Source of the DNA: Elusimicrobia bacterium HGW-Elusimicrobia-3
Lineage (GTDB): Bacteria > Elusimicrobiota > Elusimicrobia > Elusimicrobiales > UBA9959
Reading direction: 5' to 3'
Length of the DNA: 43,698 nucleotides
Assembly: GCA_002840355.1 (NCBI GenBank)
Contig: PHAL01000016.1
Span: forward strand, 1 to 43,698
Position 1 is the stretch's first letter, and every line of letters begins with the position of its first letter. The notes beneath the pieces are model-generated. The model had not been told where the DNA came from and searched no databases. It saw only the letters and a list, made by a program, of their open reading frames with translations. The position numbers and the translations under genes are program-made. Of this stretch, positions 22,879 through 37,800 are shown piece after piece.

Positions 22879-25800
22879 ATGATATTGAAAAGAATTTTAC
22901 TGCTACCGCTTCTGCTCTTAGCCGGCAACCTTGCCGGTCAGACCGTCTACACCGAGAACACCGAAGGCCAGTTCAACGCCGGCTCCCATAATTCCACCTA
23001 CGTCACCGGCGACGCCGTGGCGCTGGACCATTATGGCCGCGCCGCCGGGCTGGACGCGCCGGGCGGCGACGAGTGGTTCAACGGCAGTTGGAATTACCGG
23101 CGCCAGCTGACGGTCGATTCGGCCAACCCCGCCGGGCTGGCCGGCTACGCCGTCGCCGTTACGGTCAACACCCAGGCCGCCATAGCAGCCGGCAGGATGA
23201 AAGCCGACGGCTCGGACATACGCTTCACCACCGCCGCCGTCGCCGGGTACTCGCCGTCGCTGCCGTACTACATAGAGTCGGGGCTCAACACCGCCTCGAC
23301 CAAGATCTGGGTAAAACACCCCTTGGTCTCCCCCGGCTCCAACCCGCTGTACCTCTACTCCGGCAACGCGGCCGCGGCCGCGGCCTCTTCGCTGCCCGGC
23401 ACCTTCGTCATGGGCGACAATTTCGACGCCGCCAACGGCTCGGCCCCCAGCGGCGCCAACTGGGTGACCATAGAATCCGGCGCGCCGGCGGCCGGCTCCC
23501 TGCGCGACATACAGGCCAACCGCCTGCGCATGCTCTTCGGCAGCCCGCTGGGCACGCGCTACTACGGCCTGCGCAGCGCCAACCAGTACTCCTTCGCCGC
23601 CGGCCGCCGCTACCGCGCCGAGATCAACGCCCGCGCCTCAGGCGACTCCTGGTCCAGCTTCACCCTCTGCCAGGCCGTCTATACCTACGCCTACGACCAG
23701 GACGACTGGCTGCGCGTCGCCGTGCACCATACCGCCTCCGGCCCGTCCTACTCCATAGAGCGCAGCGACTACGGCACCAAGACCACGCTGGCCACCGGCG
23801 CGCTGGCCGCCGGCCTGCACGCCGTGGATTTCCTCATCACCGCCTCCTCGTTCAGCGTGCTGCTCGACGGCTCCGAGGTCTACTCCGCCGCCAACACGCT
23901 GCCGTTCAACAGCCCTTACCTGTACCTGGAGGCCTCCTCAGCCGGAGCCGCGCTGGAGGAATTCGTTTTCGACAACGTGACAGCGCAGCCCTACTCCTAC
24001 CCCGAGCCGGCCTTCGGCTCTGCCGGCACCGAGCAGGGCCGCCGCTACGCCGCCGGCAGCTTTCTGTCCCAGACCTACGACAGCGGCGCCGCCGGCTCGC
24101 TCTACTCGCGCGCCGACTGGGACGACGCGGTGCCGGCGGGTTCTTCCGTAACTCTGCAGGCCCGCGCGCACGACACCGACGTGGCGCTGGGCACCTTCAC
24201 CGCGGTGGCCAAGGGGGGCAACCCCGCCGTCTACGGCCGCTACGCGCAGTACCGCCTGCTTTTCTCCACTCTGGACCCGCGCTACACGGCCGCCGTAAGC
24301 AGCGTCACGCTGGGCTACGGTTCGCCGCCGCTGGCGCCGGCGGCTCCGGCCGGCCTCTCCCAGTCCGAGAGTTCCATCCGCTGGAGCTGGACCGACAACT
24401 CCTCCGGCCAGTACCAGGAGGAGGGCTTCAAGATCTTCGACGCCAGCGGCGTACTGAAAGGCTCCGCGGGCCCCAACTCGAGCGAGTGGACGGAGAGCGG
24501 CCTGAACCCCAACACCCTCTACGAGCGCGCCCTGGCCGGCTACAACCAGGCCGGCACCGGCCCCTCCGCGCCGGTCTCGCGTTACACGCTGTCCGTGGCG
24601 CCCAACGTCGGCTGCGACAGGTCCACCGGCACCTGGCTGTCGGGCGCGCTGACCTGCAACAATTTGGCCGGCTTCGGCACCAACGGCGTGGCCTATTACC
24701 GCTACGCCTGGACGCAGCAGCCGACCTACACCTGGGGCGGCAGCGAGACGCAGTGGACCTCGGGCTCGATGTCGAAATCGGACTTCTCCACCGGCAACTA
24801 TTACCTGCACGTAAAGTCCTATAACGGCAACGATGTATCCCTGTCCGGCTACCAGACCTACGGCCCTTACTGGTACGACAGGAACGTCCCCACCGTAACC
24901 GGCTTCAGCCCTTCCTCCAGCCCGTGGACCAACACCGGCCTCGGCTCGCAGGGCTCGTACTCCGACACCGGCGGCTCCAAACTGAACCGCGTCCGCTACC
25001 GCTGGACCACTTCGGCCGACCGGCCGGCCACCGGCTGGCAGGCCTGGGACAGCGCCATAGCGGGCAATGATACAGCCTCCTCCGGCTTCATCATAGGCAG
25101 CCCCGGCCAGTGGTACCTGCACGTTGAAGTAGAGGACACGGCCGGCAATGTGGGCTACGGCTATACCGGCGTTTTCAGGATAGACACGACCAAGCCCACC
25201 GGCGGCATAGCGATAAACGGGGGCGCGGAATATACGCCCTCGCGCAATGTCACGCTGGGCCTGACCTACGCCGACAGCGAGTCCGGAGTCAAGAATCTGG
25301 CCTACAGGAACCTGGGCGGCACCGAGAGCCAGCCGGAACTGCCGCAGGCCACCACGGCCTGGGTCCTGGCCCCCGGCGACGGCAGCAAGCAGGTCTATGT
25401 AAAGGTCACCGACAACGCGGGCAATTTACAGCAGTACGCCGACACCATCACGCTGGATTCGCGCACCTCGCTGCTGGGATCGGGCATCAACGGTACGGCC
25501 AGCGGCGTGATGGGGGAACCGGCGGATTCTTTCCTGGCCCGCGCCGCCATCTCCTGGACGCCCGACGGCTCCCCGCTGGATGGCAGGACTATATCTTTCC
25601 ACTTCAACGGTTCCACGAAAACGGCCCTCACCGACTCGCTCGGCTCCGCGACAACAGGCTTCTATGTCCCGGCGGCCACCGGCACCTATGTCTACAATGT
25701 CTGGTTCGAGACTGACGGGACCTACGCCGCCTCCGCCTCCACCGGCACGCTGCTGGCCTCGCAGCGCACGACCTCGCTGGTAACGGAAGACGTCAACGCC

Positions 25801-28800
25801 ACCTCTGGGGCAGCCTTTACAGCCAAGGCGACGCTTAAGGACTTTAATACTGAATTACCTATAAACGGGCGGACGATCTCGTTCTATTTCGAAGGCTCCA
25901 CCATAACGGCCGTGACCAACGCCCTGGGCGTGGCCACGGTAACATTCACCGCCCCGCTGACCGTAGCCTTCTACGACTACAACGCTACCTTCGACGGGGG
26001 TTCTGTCTACGGCCCCAAGACAGCCACCAGCCGCGTAGGCGTGGGCCTGCGCGTGACCAGCCTGGCGGTGCCGCCCGTGACGGCCCTGGCCCAGGCGACT
26101 TTCAACGCCCAGGCCACGCTGATAGACGGAACGAGCACGGTGGCGGGCGCGGCCATCAACTTCTACTTCCTTGGCTCCACCCAGACGGCAGTTACGGACG
26201 GTTCCGGAGTAGCCACATACGCCTTCACCGCGCCGGCTTCTTCCGGCACCTACTCTTTCGCGGCCGCTTTCGACGGAGACGGGACCTACGCGGCCTCCTC
26301 GGGCGGCGCGCTGCTTACGGTCAACCGCCGCCCGCTGAGCCTGGCCGGCGAGATGGGCCAGGGCTACGTCAACGCCTCTTTCCAGGCCCGGGCCGTGCTC
26401 TATGACGGCATCACGGCGCAGCGCGTGCCCGGCAAGGCCATAGTTTTCATCTTTGAGAGTTCCTCGGCCACGGTAGTCACCGACGCCCTGGGCGTCTCCA
26501 CTGCCGTTTTCGCCTCCGGCGCCCTGCCGCGCAGCGCCACCTGCTACTACTATTTCGCCGGCGACTCCGGCTACGCTTTCGCCGATTCCACCGCGCCGGT
26601 CACCGTTGAACGCCGGCCCGTGGCGCTGTCGGCCTCGGACACCTCGGCGCTGATCAGTTCCAGCTTTACCGCCGTGGCCGAACTCAAGGACACCGCTTTC
26701 ACCCCGGTGCCGGTAGCCGGCAAGACAGTGACCTTCACCTTCCTGGGCGAGCAGAAGACCGCCGTCACCGACGCTCTGGGTGTGGCTTCGGCCACCTACG
26801 CCAGCGGCCTGTCCACCGGCACCTACGAGTATTACGCCTCTTTCGCGCAGGACGGCTCCTACCTGGCCGACAACGACACCGGCACCGTCACCATGGACAA
26901 GCGCCCTGTGGTGGTCTCGGCCTACCCGCGCTTCGTCTTCGCCTTCGACGCCATACAGGGCGTGGCCGACCTCAAGGACGGTGTCACCGGCGAATACATC
27001 AGCAGCCAGACCATCTCCTTCAACTATAACGGCGTCTCCCAGTCCACCACCACCGGCAGCGAGGGCGCCGCCCTGGGCCGCGCCTACGCCGTCTATCCCG
27101 GCACCGGCGTGGCGGCCACCTACAGCTACAGCGCCACCTTCCCCGGCAACTCGCTTTATTCGGCCAACAGCAGTACCGCCTCCGTCACGGTAACCAAGCG
27201 CTCGGTCAACCTGACGGCCTTCCCGCAGAGCGCCATCTGGGGCAGCTCGTTCACGGCCACGGCCGAGTTCCGCGACGGCGCCACCAACACGCTGGTGGGG
27301 GGCAAGCAGCTGCGCCTGGCCTTCAGCACGGCCCCGGCCTCCTTCCAGCTCACCAGCGCGGCCGGCGTGGCCGCCTCCACCTTCACCGCCCCGGCCAGCA
27401 CCGGCGCCTTCAGCTGGTTCGCCAATTTCTCCGGAGACGACGCCTACGCGGCGGCCGCCTCCACCGGCACCATCTCCGTCAACCGGCGCGCGCCCACAAT
27501 CACGCCCATCGCCTCCAGCAAGTATGTCTGGGACTCTATCTACCTGAGCGCGACCTTTACGGACGAGGGCAATCCCGTAGCCGACCGGCTGCTCTATTTC
27601 TATTTCAACGGCTCCACTAAGACCGCCGCCACCAACTCCGGCGGCGTCGCTACCACGCTGGCCTTCTCCTCGGTCAGCGCGCAGGGCGTCTACGGCTTCT
27701 CTGTGCAGTTCGACGGCGACACCAACTATTCGGCCCAGACCGGCAGTTCCACGGTCACGGTCTCGCGCCGGCCCTCCAACCTGAACCTGGGCCCGGTCTC
27801 GGCGATCGCCAACTCCTCCGTCACCCTGTCGGCCACCCTGCTGGACACCAACTGGACCACACCGGTCTCCGGCAAGAGCGTCAGTTTCACGTTGCAGGGC
27901 GCCACCCACACGCTTTCAGCCGTCACCAACGCCTCCGGCATAGCCAGCGTGATATATTCCGCCGCCGGCGTTACCGGCCCCTACATCTATTCGGCCTCGT
28001 TCGCCGGCAACACCAGCTACACCGGCACCTCCAGCAGCGAGACGCTCACCGTCACGCGGCGCCCGTCGGTGCTGGAAATGGCCGACTACTACCCGCCGGC
28101 CAGCAGCACGTTCACTGTCTCCGCCGTGCTCAAGGATTTCACCAACGGCAACGCGATAGAGGCCAAGACGGTCTCCTTCCTGTTCCTCGGCTCCACCAGG
28201 ACCGCCGTCACCACCGCGCTGGGCTACGCGGCCACCTCCTACGTGGCGCTGTCGAGCACCATGAGCTATCCCATACAGGCCGCCTACGCCGGCGACACCC
28301 TCTACGCCCCCGCGACCATAGTCAAGACGGTGTTCCCCGGCCGGCGCAACACGGCCCTGCAGACCTCGGACATCCTGACTGCCGTGGCCAAGGACACGTT
28401 CACCGTCACCGCCAGGCTCAGCGACTACGACCTGGGCACCTATCTCTCCGGGGCGACCATCACCTTCTCTTTTACCGGCTCCACCTACTCGCTGACGGCG
28501 GTCACGGACCCCACAGGCTATGCCAGCGTACAGTTCGCGGCGCCCTCGGCCACCGACACCTACTCCTACACCGCCACGTACGCCGGCAGCGCGCTCTACA
28601 ACAGCACCCTGGAAACTTCCTCGGTGCTGGTCAACCGCCGCGCCATAACCATCAATCCAGCCGACCTGACCGGCGTGCCGGCCATCAGCACCTTTACCGC
28701 CTCGGCCACGCTCTCGGACGGCCCGCTGACCCTCTCCGACAAGACGCTGAGCTTCGTGTTCGTCTCCACCAAGAGCGCCATCACCGGCGTTACCGGCGTA

Positions 28801-31800
28801 GCTGTCTCCTCGTTCATAGCGCCGGTCAGCACCGGCACTTTCTCCTATAAGGTCACTTACGCCGGAGACGCGCTCTACGACCCCGCCACGGCCTACGCCA
28901 CCCTGGGCGTGGTGCTCAAGCCCACCGTGCTGGAGGTGCTGGACGTGCCCGACGCCGTGGTAGGCCTGAAGTTCACCGCCACCGCCAAACTGCGCGACAT
29001 CGAGGCCGGCAACGCGCTGGTGCTGTCCACCAAGACCATCACCATCGTCTTCGGCACCACCACAATAAACGCCGTGACGGACCTCGGCGTGGCCACGGCG
29101 GCCTATACCGCGCCGCTGACCACCGGCACCTACTCCTACACCGCCGCCTTCCCGGGCGACGGCATCTACGGCGCCAGCACCAGCAGCGGCACCGTGACGG
29201 TCAACCGCCGGCCCGTGCTGTTCAGCCTGGCCACGGACCCCAATCAACCCTACGCTTTCCGCGCCAACTCGGTGCAGTCCAGCTTCACCGTCACGGGCGT
29301 GCTTTCAGACGGCCAGGTGGCCGGCCTGAACCTGGCCGGGCAGAGCCTGACCTTCGTCTTCCAGAACTCCACCCAGACGGTCGTCACCAACGAGCTGGGC
29401 GTAGCCAGCGCCACGTTCGCCTCGCCCGTTTCCTCAGGCACCTACGCTTACTACGGTTATTTCTACGGCGACAACAGTTACAACCCCAACCGGCCGGAAG
29501 ATTCGGGAAAGACGCTCAACATCATCCCGCGGCCCACCAACATCCTGCCGCGGGACAGCGCCACCGGCATACTCAACAACGACGGCCTGACCCCGTACTA
29601 CACTTTCTGGAACACCCACGTGCAGGCGCGCGTGATGGACACGCTCAGCAGCGAGGGCATACAGGGCGTGACGGCCAACTTCGTGTTGTGGAACTCCACC
29701 AGGACGGGCGTCACCAACTCCATCGGCACGGCCCAGTCCAGCGCCACCTTCCCGGGCGTAACCGTGACCGGGATATATCCGGCGATAGTCAGGTTCGACG
29801 GCAACGGCACCTACGCTCCCAGCCTGCTGCCGGGGGGAACTCTCACTTCCGACCCCTATACCGCCAAAGTGACCATAAACCGCAGCCCGGCCTATTTCGA
29901 CGTTCCGCAGGTGACCGAGACTTACCCCGACGCCGACACCGTGATCGCCGGCAACCTGGTGGACTGGTGGGGCAGGCCGCCCGCCTACCCCGGCCAGTAC
30001 GTGGAGAATCCCAACGCCGCGCTGATCGGTTATCCTATCCGGTACAGGGTCTCTACGATCCCCTGCGGCGCCGACTGCGGCGCGGTCGGGCGCAACTGGG
30101 CCATAACCGGCTGGGGCACGGTAGGCGCAGGCAATATAGCCACGGCTACCGTGCGCTCCCCGCTGGCCGCCGGAGACTACCCGATAGATTATTATTTCGC
30201 CGCTACTCCCTCGTACGTGCAGTGGGGCCGCAGCGAGCCGCAGCGCGTGCTGCGCGTGGGCCGGCGCCTTACCTATATAATACCGGACTCGGAACCTTTC
30301 ACCGTGGGCGCCCAGATGCCGATAGATATCACCGTAAAGCTGGCCGACCTCACGCAGAGCCTGGCCGGAGTGAACGGCAAGGACCTCGACGTCATCCTGG
30401 TCACGACGCAAACCCTGGTCACCGGCTCCGCGGGTCCGGCCGGCAAAGTAAAAGCCACTTTCGCCGGCATGTCGGTGGGCACCTACACTTACATAGCCCG
30501 CTTCCCGGACGGCGACCCCGCCTACATGCCCTTCACCAGCAGCGGCACCGTGATAGTGGAGAAGAATACCACCGGCCTGGCGGCCGACAATGTCAGCAAT
30601 ATCCCCGCCGGCAACAATTTCGACGCCAGGGCCACGCTGACCATTATCCAGGGCACCACCACGCTGCCGCTGGCCGGCAAGACCATTAACTTCGTCTTCA
30701 CCAGCACCAACGGCCCGGTGAACCTGAGCGCCATGACCAACGCGCTGGGCGTGGCCACCGCGACCTACTCTTCCCCTTATGTCCCGGCCAACTATAACTA
30801 CACGGCGGAGTTCCCCGAAGACGCGGACAATAAACCCTCCAGCGACCTGACCAACACCGTGCAGGTGGTCAAGCGGCGCACCCAGGTGGTGGCCGAGAAC
30901 GCCGCGGTGTATATACAGGAGAATTTCACCTCCACCGCCACCCTGACCGACCTGGACCTGGGAGGGGCGCCGATACCGGGCATGACGGTCAGCTATGTCC
31001 TGCATAAGTCCCCGGACATCTCGGCAACCGCGGCCACCGACGCCGGCGGCGTGGCCGTCACGAGCTTCCTGTCCCCGACCACGGCGAACACGTACCAGTA
31101 CTCCGCCACCTTCCCCGGCACCTCCATCTACGCCGTCTCCAGCGACACCAGGACGGTGACGGTCTCCAGGCGCGTCACCAACCTCAACGCGGCCGACGTT
31201 ACCACGCCCACCAACAGCTCTTTCACCATCACCACCTCGCTCTCCGACGTCACGCACGACCTGGGCGTCTCCACCCCGATAGCCGGCGCGCAGGTGAAGT
31301 TCGTCTTCAACGGCGAAACCAAGTACGCCGTCACGGACGCCTACGGCGTGGTCTCGGCCACCTTCACCGCGCCCGCGGTAGCGGCCAATTACCCTTACAC
31401 GGTCTATTTCGAGGGCGACCAGACCTTCAACGTCACCGACACGCCCCGCACCGTCATAGTGCGCAAGCGCAACACCACGGTGTCGGGCACCGACGTAATA
31501 GCCCCGGCCGGCAGCGCCTTCACCGCCCAGGCCCTGCTCATAGACGAGTTCGGCCAGAAACTGGAGAACTACACCATCACCTTCGTCTTCACCGGCACCG
31601 GCACTTTCACCGGCGCCGACCTGACGGACGAGAACGGCCTGGCCAACAAGATCTATATCTCGCCGCTCAGCACCGGCACTTATAATTACACCGCTTCTTT
31701 CGCCGGCGACGACACCTACGCCGCCAATTCCGACGACCTCAACGAGGTGCTGGTCAACGTGGCCTCCACCACGCTCAGCGTGCCGGACGGCGCCGTCACC

Positions 31801-34800
31801 GTGAACATGCTCTACACGGCCACCGCCACGCTCAAAGGCGCCGCCAGCGGCGCCGGCGTGCCCAATAAGCCTGTGGATTTCACCTTCAACGGCGTGAACC
31901 TGGGCCAGGTGCTCACCGACGAGACCGGCATGGCCGTAAAGACCTTCACCCCGGCTTCTACCGGCACCTTCCGCCTGGACGCGGACTTCTACGGCGACTC
32001 GGCCTTCTTCGCCAGCGAGTCCTCCGCCACCATCACGGTCAGCAGGCGCACGGCCGGCATAGCGGCCCCGGACGTCCAGACCGAAGTCGAAATGGTCTTC
32101 ATAGCTACCGCCACGCTGCGCGACTATAGCGCCGTCCCCAGCACCCCGATAGAGGGCCGCACGGTGGAATTCCTCTTCGACGGCAACACCAAGACCGCGG
32201 TCACCAACAGCGTGGGCGTGGCCACCGTCTCGTACACGTCGCCGCTGTTCTCCGGCGTCTACGCCCTCGGCGCCAACTTCCCCGGGGACGCCATCTTCGA
32301 GGCCACCGCCACGCTGGCCGTGGTCAACATCGCCAAGCACGAGATCTCTCTCGCCGTGGTCAACGGCTCCATCCCCGCGCTGGAGGTCTTCAACGCCACC
32401 GCCACGCTGACCATGGGCGTGACCCCGATCCCCGGCAAGAACATCCAGTTCCTCTATAAGGGCGAGCCCCTTTCCGCGACTACGGACGCCGCCGGGCAGG
32501 CTTTCGTGCAGTACCAGTCGGGCGCCTCCTCCGGGCCCTGGCGCCTGGACGCCAACTTCGACGGCAGCGCCGACCCCACCTACGCCAGCACCTCCACGTA
32601 CGGCACCATCACCGTGCTGCGCCGCGCCGCCGTGGTGGTGCCGGAGAATATCACCCTCTCCGTATTCGACGCCTTCACCGCCACCGCCACCTTCCGCGAC
32701 GTGGTCAGTTCCAACACGCCGGCCGGCAAGTACGCCAAGGTGGCCTTCAACTGGATCAAGACCACCACCTTCACCGCCACCGCCACCGACGGCAGCGGCC
32801 TGCTCTATGTCTCCACCGGCGCGCCGGTCTCCTCGGGCACCTATAAGGTGGAGGCCTTCTACCTCGGCGACGCCACCTACGCGCCCAGCCTGGCCTCCAC
32901 CGCCACCGTCACCGTCCTCCGGCGTCCCTCCCAGCTGGCCCTGGCCGACGTCTCCGTCATGTTCGGGCGCGTGTTCACGGCCACCGCCACGCTCAGGAAC
33001 GAGGCCGTGCCGCTGGCCTCCAAGCCCGTCACCTTCACTTTCGAGGGCAGGCCGTTCACCAAGCTGACCAACGCTTCCGGCATAGCGGTGGCCACCTTCA
33101 CGGTGACGCTGTCGACCGGCCCCAGCCGGATAGACGCGCTCTTCGACGGCGACGCCGCCTACGGCCCCAGCAATGTCGCCACGGCCACGGTGACGGCCGC
33201 GATGCGCCCCACCGCCGTCACCCCGGCAGCGGCCGCAGCCATAGCCGACAAGGTCTTCATAGCCACGGCCACCCTTAAGGATATAGATAACCTTAACCTG
33301 GCCGGCAAAGAAGTGGACTTTATTTTCGAGGGGGAAACCCTGACCGGCATCACCAACGCGCTGGGCGTGGCTACCGCGGCCTTCACGGCCGACGTGGCCA
33401 CCGGCACCTACGCCGTGGGGGTATACTTCAACGGCACCTACGCCTACATCCCCAGCTCGTCCACGCTCACCCTTACCGTGCAGCGCCGGCCCACCAGCAT
33501 CCTGCCGCCCGGCGGCGTGACCACGCGCGCGCTGGACGTCTTCTACGCCACGGCCACCCTGCGCGACCTGGACGCCATAACGCTCGGCGCCAAGCCGGTG
33601 CGCTTCCTCTTCCAGGGAGCGACCTTCTACCGCGCCACGGACGGCGGCGGCGTGAGCATCTCCACCTGGGCCGCGCCCGCCTCCTCGGGCTCGTACATAG
33701 TGGGCGCCTACTTCGACGGAGACGAAAAATACGCGCCCAGCAGTTCCTCCATTCTGGTCGCCAACCTGCAGCGCCCGGCAGGCATCGCCCTCAACGGCGT
33801 CACCGCCACGGCCCTGGACCTGTTCAAAGCCACCGCCACCCTCACAGACCTCAACAACGGCCTGCTGCAGGTCTCGACGCGCAATGTGACTTTCAGCTTC
33901 AGCTGGGGGGCCAACACCTCGGCCCTCACCAACGGGGTGGGGGTGGCCACCGCTTCCTATAACGCCACCGCCGCGGCCGGCGCTTACCAGCTGACCGGCT
34001 CTTTCGCCGGTGACGCCACCTACGCCTCCACCAGCGCCGTGGTGCCGTTGCTGGTCACCAAGCGGAACGCTTATGTCACGGGCGTCTACGTCTCCACCAG
34101 GGTCTTCGACGTGTTCACCGCCACCGGCACCTTCTACGACTCGGTCAGCTCCGCCCCCGTGGCCGGCCGCACCATGAAGTTCATCCTGCAGCACGGCAGC
34201 ACCAGAACGGCCGTCACCGGCGGCGACGGGGTGGCGGCGGCAAATTTCACGGCCCACGGCTCCTCCGGCACCTACGCCATCTACACCATGTTCGAAGGCG
34301 ACGCCACCTACAACCCGGCCGTCACCTATGTCAGCAGCGTCACGCTGGCGCGCCGCGACAGCCGCATCACGCTTACCGCCCCGCCTAGCGTGATCATCAA
34401 CAGCGCCTTTACCGCCTCCGGGACTATCTATGATTCGGTCAACAGCGCCCCGGCGCCCTCCAAACTGCTCTCCTTCCTGTTCCAGGGCAGCACGGTGCCG
34501 GCTTTCGCCGACGGCGCCGGCCAGGCCTCCGCCGGCTACACGGCCTCGCTGTCCTCGGGCGCCTACGAGCTGCAGGTCTCCTTCGCGGGCGACGCCTCGT
34601 ATAACCCCAGCGTCTCCACCCGGACCGTAACCTCGCTGCGCTATCCCACCCGGATAAACGGCCCCGCCGTCACCGTGACCATGAACGAGGTGCTCACGGC
34701 CACCGCCACGCTCACCGACTACCTGGCCAGCACCGTGCCCGCCAAGGCGCTCACGTTCACCTTCCAGTCGCAGCCTTTCGTCGACGTGACGGACGGCCTG

Positions 34801-37800
34801 GGCGTGGCTTATTCCACCTACGCCGCCGATGTCGCCGCCGGCACCTACCAGCTGCCGGTGGCCTTCGCCGGCGACGCCCTCTACGACTCCACCTCCACCA
34901 ATATCCCGGTGCTGGTCAACAAGCGCGTCCCGCTGCTGGCCGTCAGCCCGGCCGCGGCCAGGGCGCTGGACGTCTTCACGGCCTCGGCCACCCTGGCCGA
35001 CAACCTGTACCCGGCACAGAAACTGGCCGGGCAGACCGTCGCCTTCGAATTCGTGGCGGGCACCAGCACCTACCTGGGCAACGGCGTCACCGACGCCCAG
35101 GGCCTGGCCGTTTATAACTTTACCGCCCCGGCCGCCACCGGCGCCTACCAGCTGAGGGGGAACTTCGCCGGCGATTCCACCTACTACCCCTCGCTCAAGA
35201 CCAGTACGGTAACCGTCTCCGCCCGCCCGGCCCTGCTGTCCCTGGCCGACGCGGAGACCGAGATAGACGAGCTGTTCCGGACCACCGCCACGCTCACCGA
35301 CCAGGCCACCCTGCTGCCCGTGGCCTCGCGCCTGGTCACCTTCACCTTCGTCACGAGTTCCGGGGCCTACACCGCCGCCGACGGTGAGGCCTCCGTGCGC
35401 TACACCGCGCCCGCTTCTTCGGGCGCTTACCGGTTGGACGCCGCTTTCGACGGCGACGCCACTTACGGCGCGGTTGCCTCCTCGGCCACGCTGACCGTCA
35501 AGCGGCGCCCGCTGGCGCTGGCGGCCCCGGACATCGCCGGCATCATCGACGAGGTGTTCAAGGCCACCGTCACGGTGACGGACGTGCTCAGCGCCGCCGC
35601 GGTAGTCGGCCGCCCCGTCAATTTCGTCTTCGATAACAGCACGTTCACCGTCCCGACCGCCGCCGGCGGCGTGGCCGTGTCCACCTTCGCCGCGCCCGCC
35701 GCCACCGGCGTCTACTACGCGGCCATCAATTTCCCCGGCGACGCGCGCTACCTGCCGGCCGCCACCACGGCCCAGCTCACCGTGGACCGGCGCCCCGCCG
35801 CCATAGACGCCGAGCCCGTGACCGCGCGGGCCGCCCAGGTCTTCACCGCCACCGCCGCGCTGCGCGACGTGCTGACCCCCGGCTACAAGCCCGCCGGGCG
35901 CGCCCTGGTATTCCACTTCGAGGGCAGCAGCTTTACCGCCATAACCGACGCCCAGGGCCTGGCCGTCTCCACGTTCATGGCGCCCTCCTCCAGCGGCGCC
36001 GTGCGCCTGGACATCTCTTTCGCCGGCGACGCCCGCTACACCCTGGCGGCCTCCACGGCCGCGGTCACCGTGCTGCGGCGCCTCTCCCTGCTGACCCTGG
36101 AGCCCATCGCGGTCAACGCCCTGGACGTCTTCACGGCCACCGCCACGCTGACCGACAAGGTGGACACGGGCGCCTACGCCCCCGGCCGCGACGTGATCTT
36201 CCACTTCGCCGGCACCAGCGTGACCGCCGTCACCGACGCCGGCGGCATAGCGGCGGCGTCCTTCACCGCCCCGCTCTCCTCGGGCGCCTACCAGGTAGAG
36301 GCCACTTTCGAGGGCGATTCCGTCTACGACACCAGCTATTCCAGCGGCGCCGTGGACGTGCTGCAGCGCCCCGTGGCCATCGCCATAGCCGACAGTTCGG
36401 CTTACCCCTTCGAACAGCTCACGGCCACCGCCACCCTCACCGACGGCGCCACGGCCGCGCCGGTGGAAAGCCGCCTGCTGCTGTTCACGCTTGACGGGAC
36501 GCAGCTGGCCGGGACCACGGACGGCGTAGGTGTGGCCACCGCGGCCTATACGCCCCCGGGCACCTTCGGCTATTACGAACTGGGCGCGGAATTCGCCGGC
36601 GACGCCACCTACGCGGCCTGGACGGCCAGCGGCACGGTAGAGGTGATGCGGCGGCCCACCGCCGTGGCCCCGCTCGACGCGGCCGCCACCGCCATGGACG
36701 TGTTCATAGCCAGCGCCTCCCTCTCCGACGTGCGGTTCGGCGCCCCGGTGGAGGGGAAAGAGCTGGTCTTCCTGTTCGAGGGCCAGACCAGCACCGCCGC
36801 AACAGACGCGCAGGGCCTGGCCTGGACCCAGTTCGCCGCGCCGATCTCCTCCGGCACCTACTTCTTTACCGCCGAATTCCACGGCGACCCGGTCTACGCT
36901 GTCTCGTCGGCCACCGGCGCCGTGGCCGTCAGCACCCGCTTCACCAGGACCATAGCGCGCGACACCAACGCCAACGTGGGCGAGCCCTTCGTCCTCTCGG
37001 CCACGCTCACCGACCCGGCCAGGGAAGGCCAGGAGGGCTATTTCGTCCCCAACACGCTGATGAAGTTCATCTTCAAGGACCGGGACAACTTCACCATCGA
37101 GGAAGGCTCCGCCACCACCAACGAGATCGGCGTGGCCACGGTCACGTTCAGCGGCCCCGGCGCCCCCGACGTCTATTATTACACGGCTTTCTTCGAGGGC
37201 GACTATTCCTACACGCCCAGCAGCGCCACCGCCATGGTCAAGGTGGGCCTGCTGACGTCGCTGGTGGCCAACGACGTGGAAACCGAGGCGCTCGAGAGCT
37301 TCAAGGTCAAGGCCAAGCTGACCGACTACCTCTCCACCACGCTCGACGACAAGGCCGTGCGCTTCACGTTCCTCGGCTTCAGCGGCGCCGGCATGACCAA
37401 CGCCGAGGGCGACTCCGGCGTGGCCGCCTCCACCTTCACGGCGCCGCCCTCCTCCGGCACCTACCTCTATAACGCTTACTTCGACGGCGACTCCATCTAT
37501 TCCGCCAGCAACGCCACCGGCACCATCACCGTCAAGCTGCGCACGGCTTCCATCGTCACGTTCCCGACCAGCGCCATGTCCTACAGTTCCTTTACGGCGC
37601 TGATCGCCCTGAAGGACCTCAAGACCAACGGTTCCATAGGCGGCCGCGACGTGGAGATCTACTTCAACGGCAGCACCGTCGCGGCCAATACCGACGCCGA
37701 CACCGGCGTGGCCGGCGCCTCCTTCTTCGCGCCTTTCTCCTCCGGCACCTACAACTACTACGCCGCGTTCGCCGGCGACGACACCTACGCGCCCTCGGTA

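Noticed and set aside
29434-36882. A 2482-codon open frame on the minus strand inside the giant gene
   Set aside because: It lies antisense to the Ig array, has no family features and reads as Gly/Arg/Val-rich nonsense. Such frames arise because GC-rich third positions and repeated codon patterns suppress stops.
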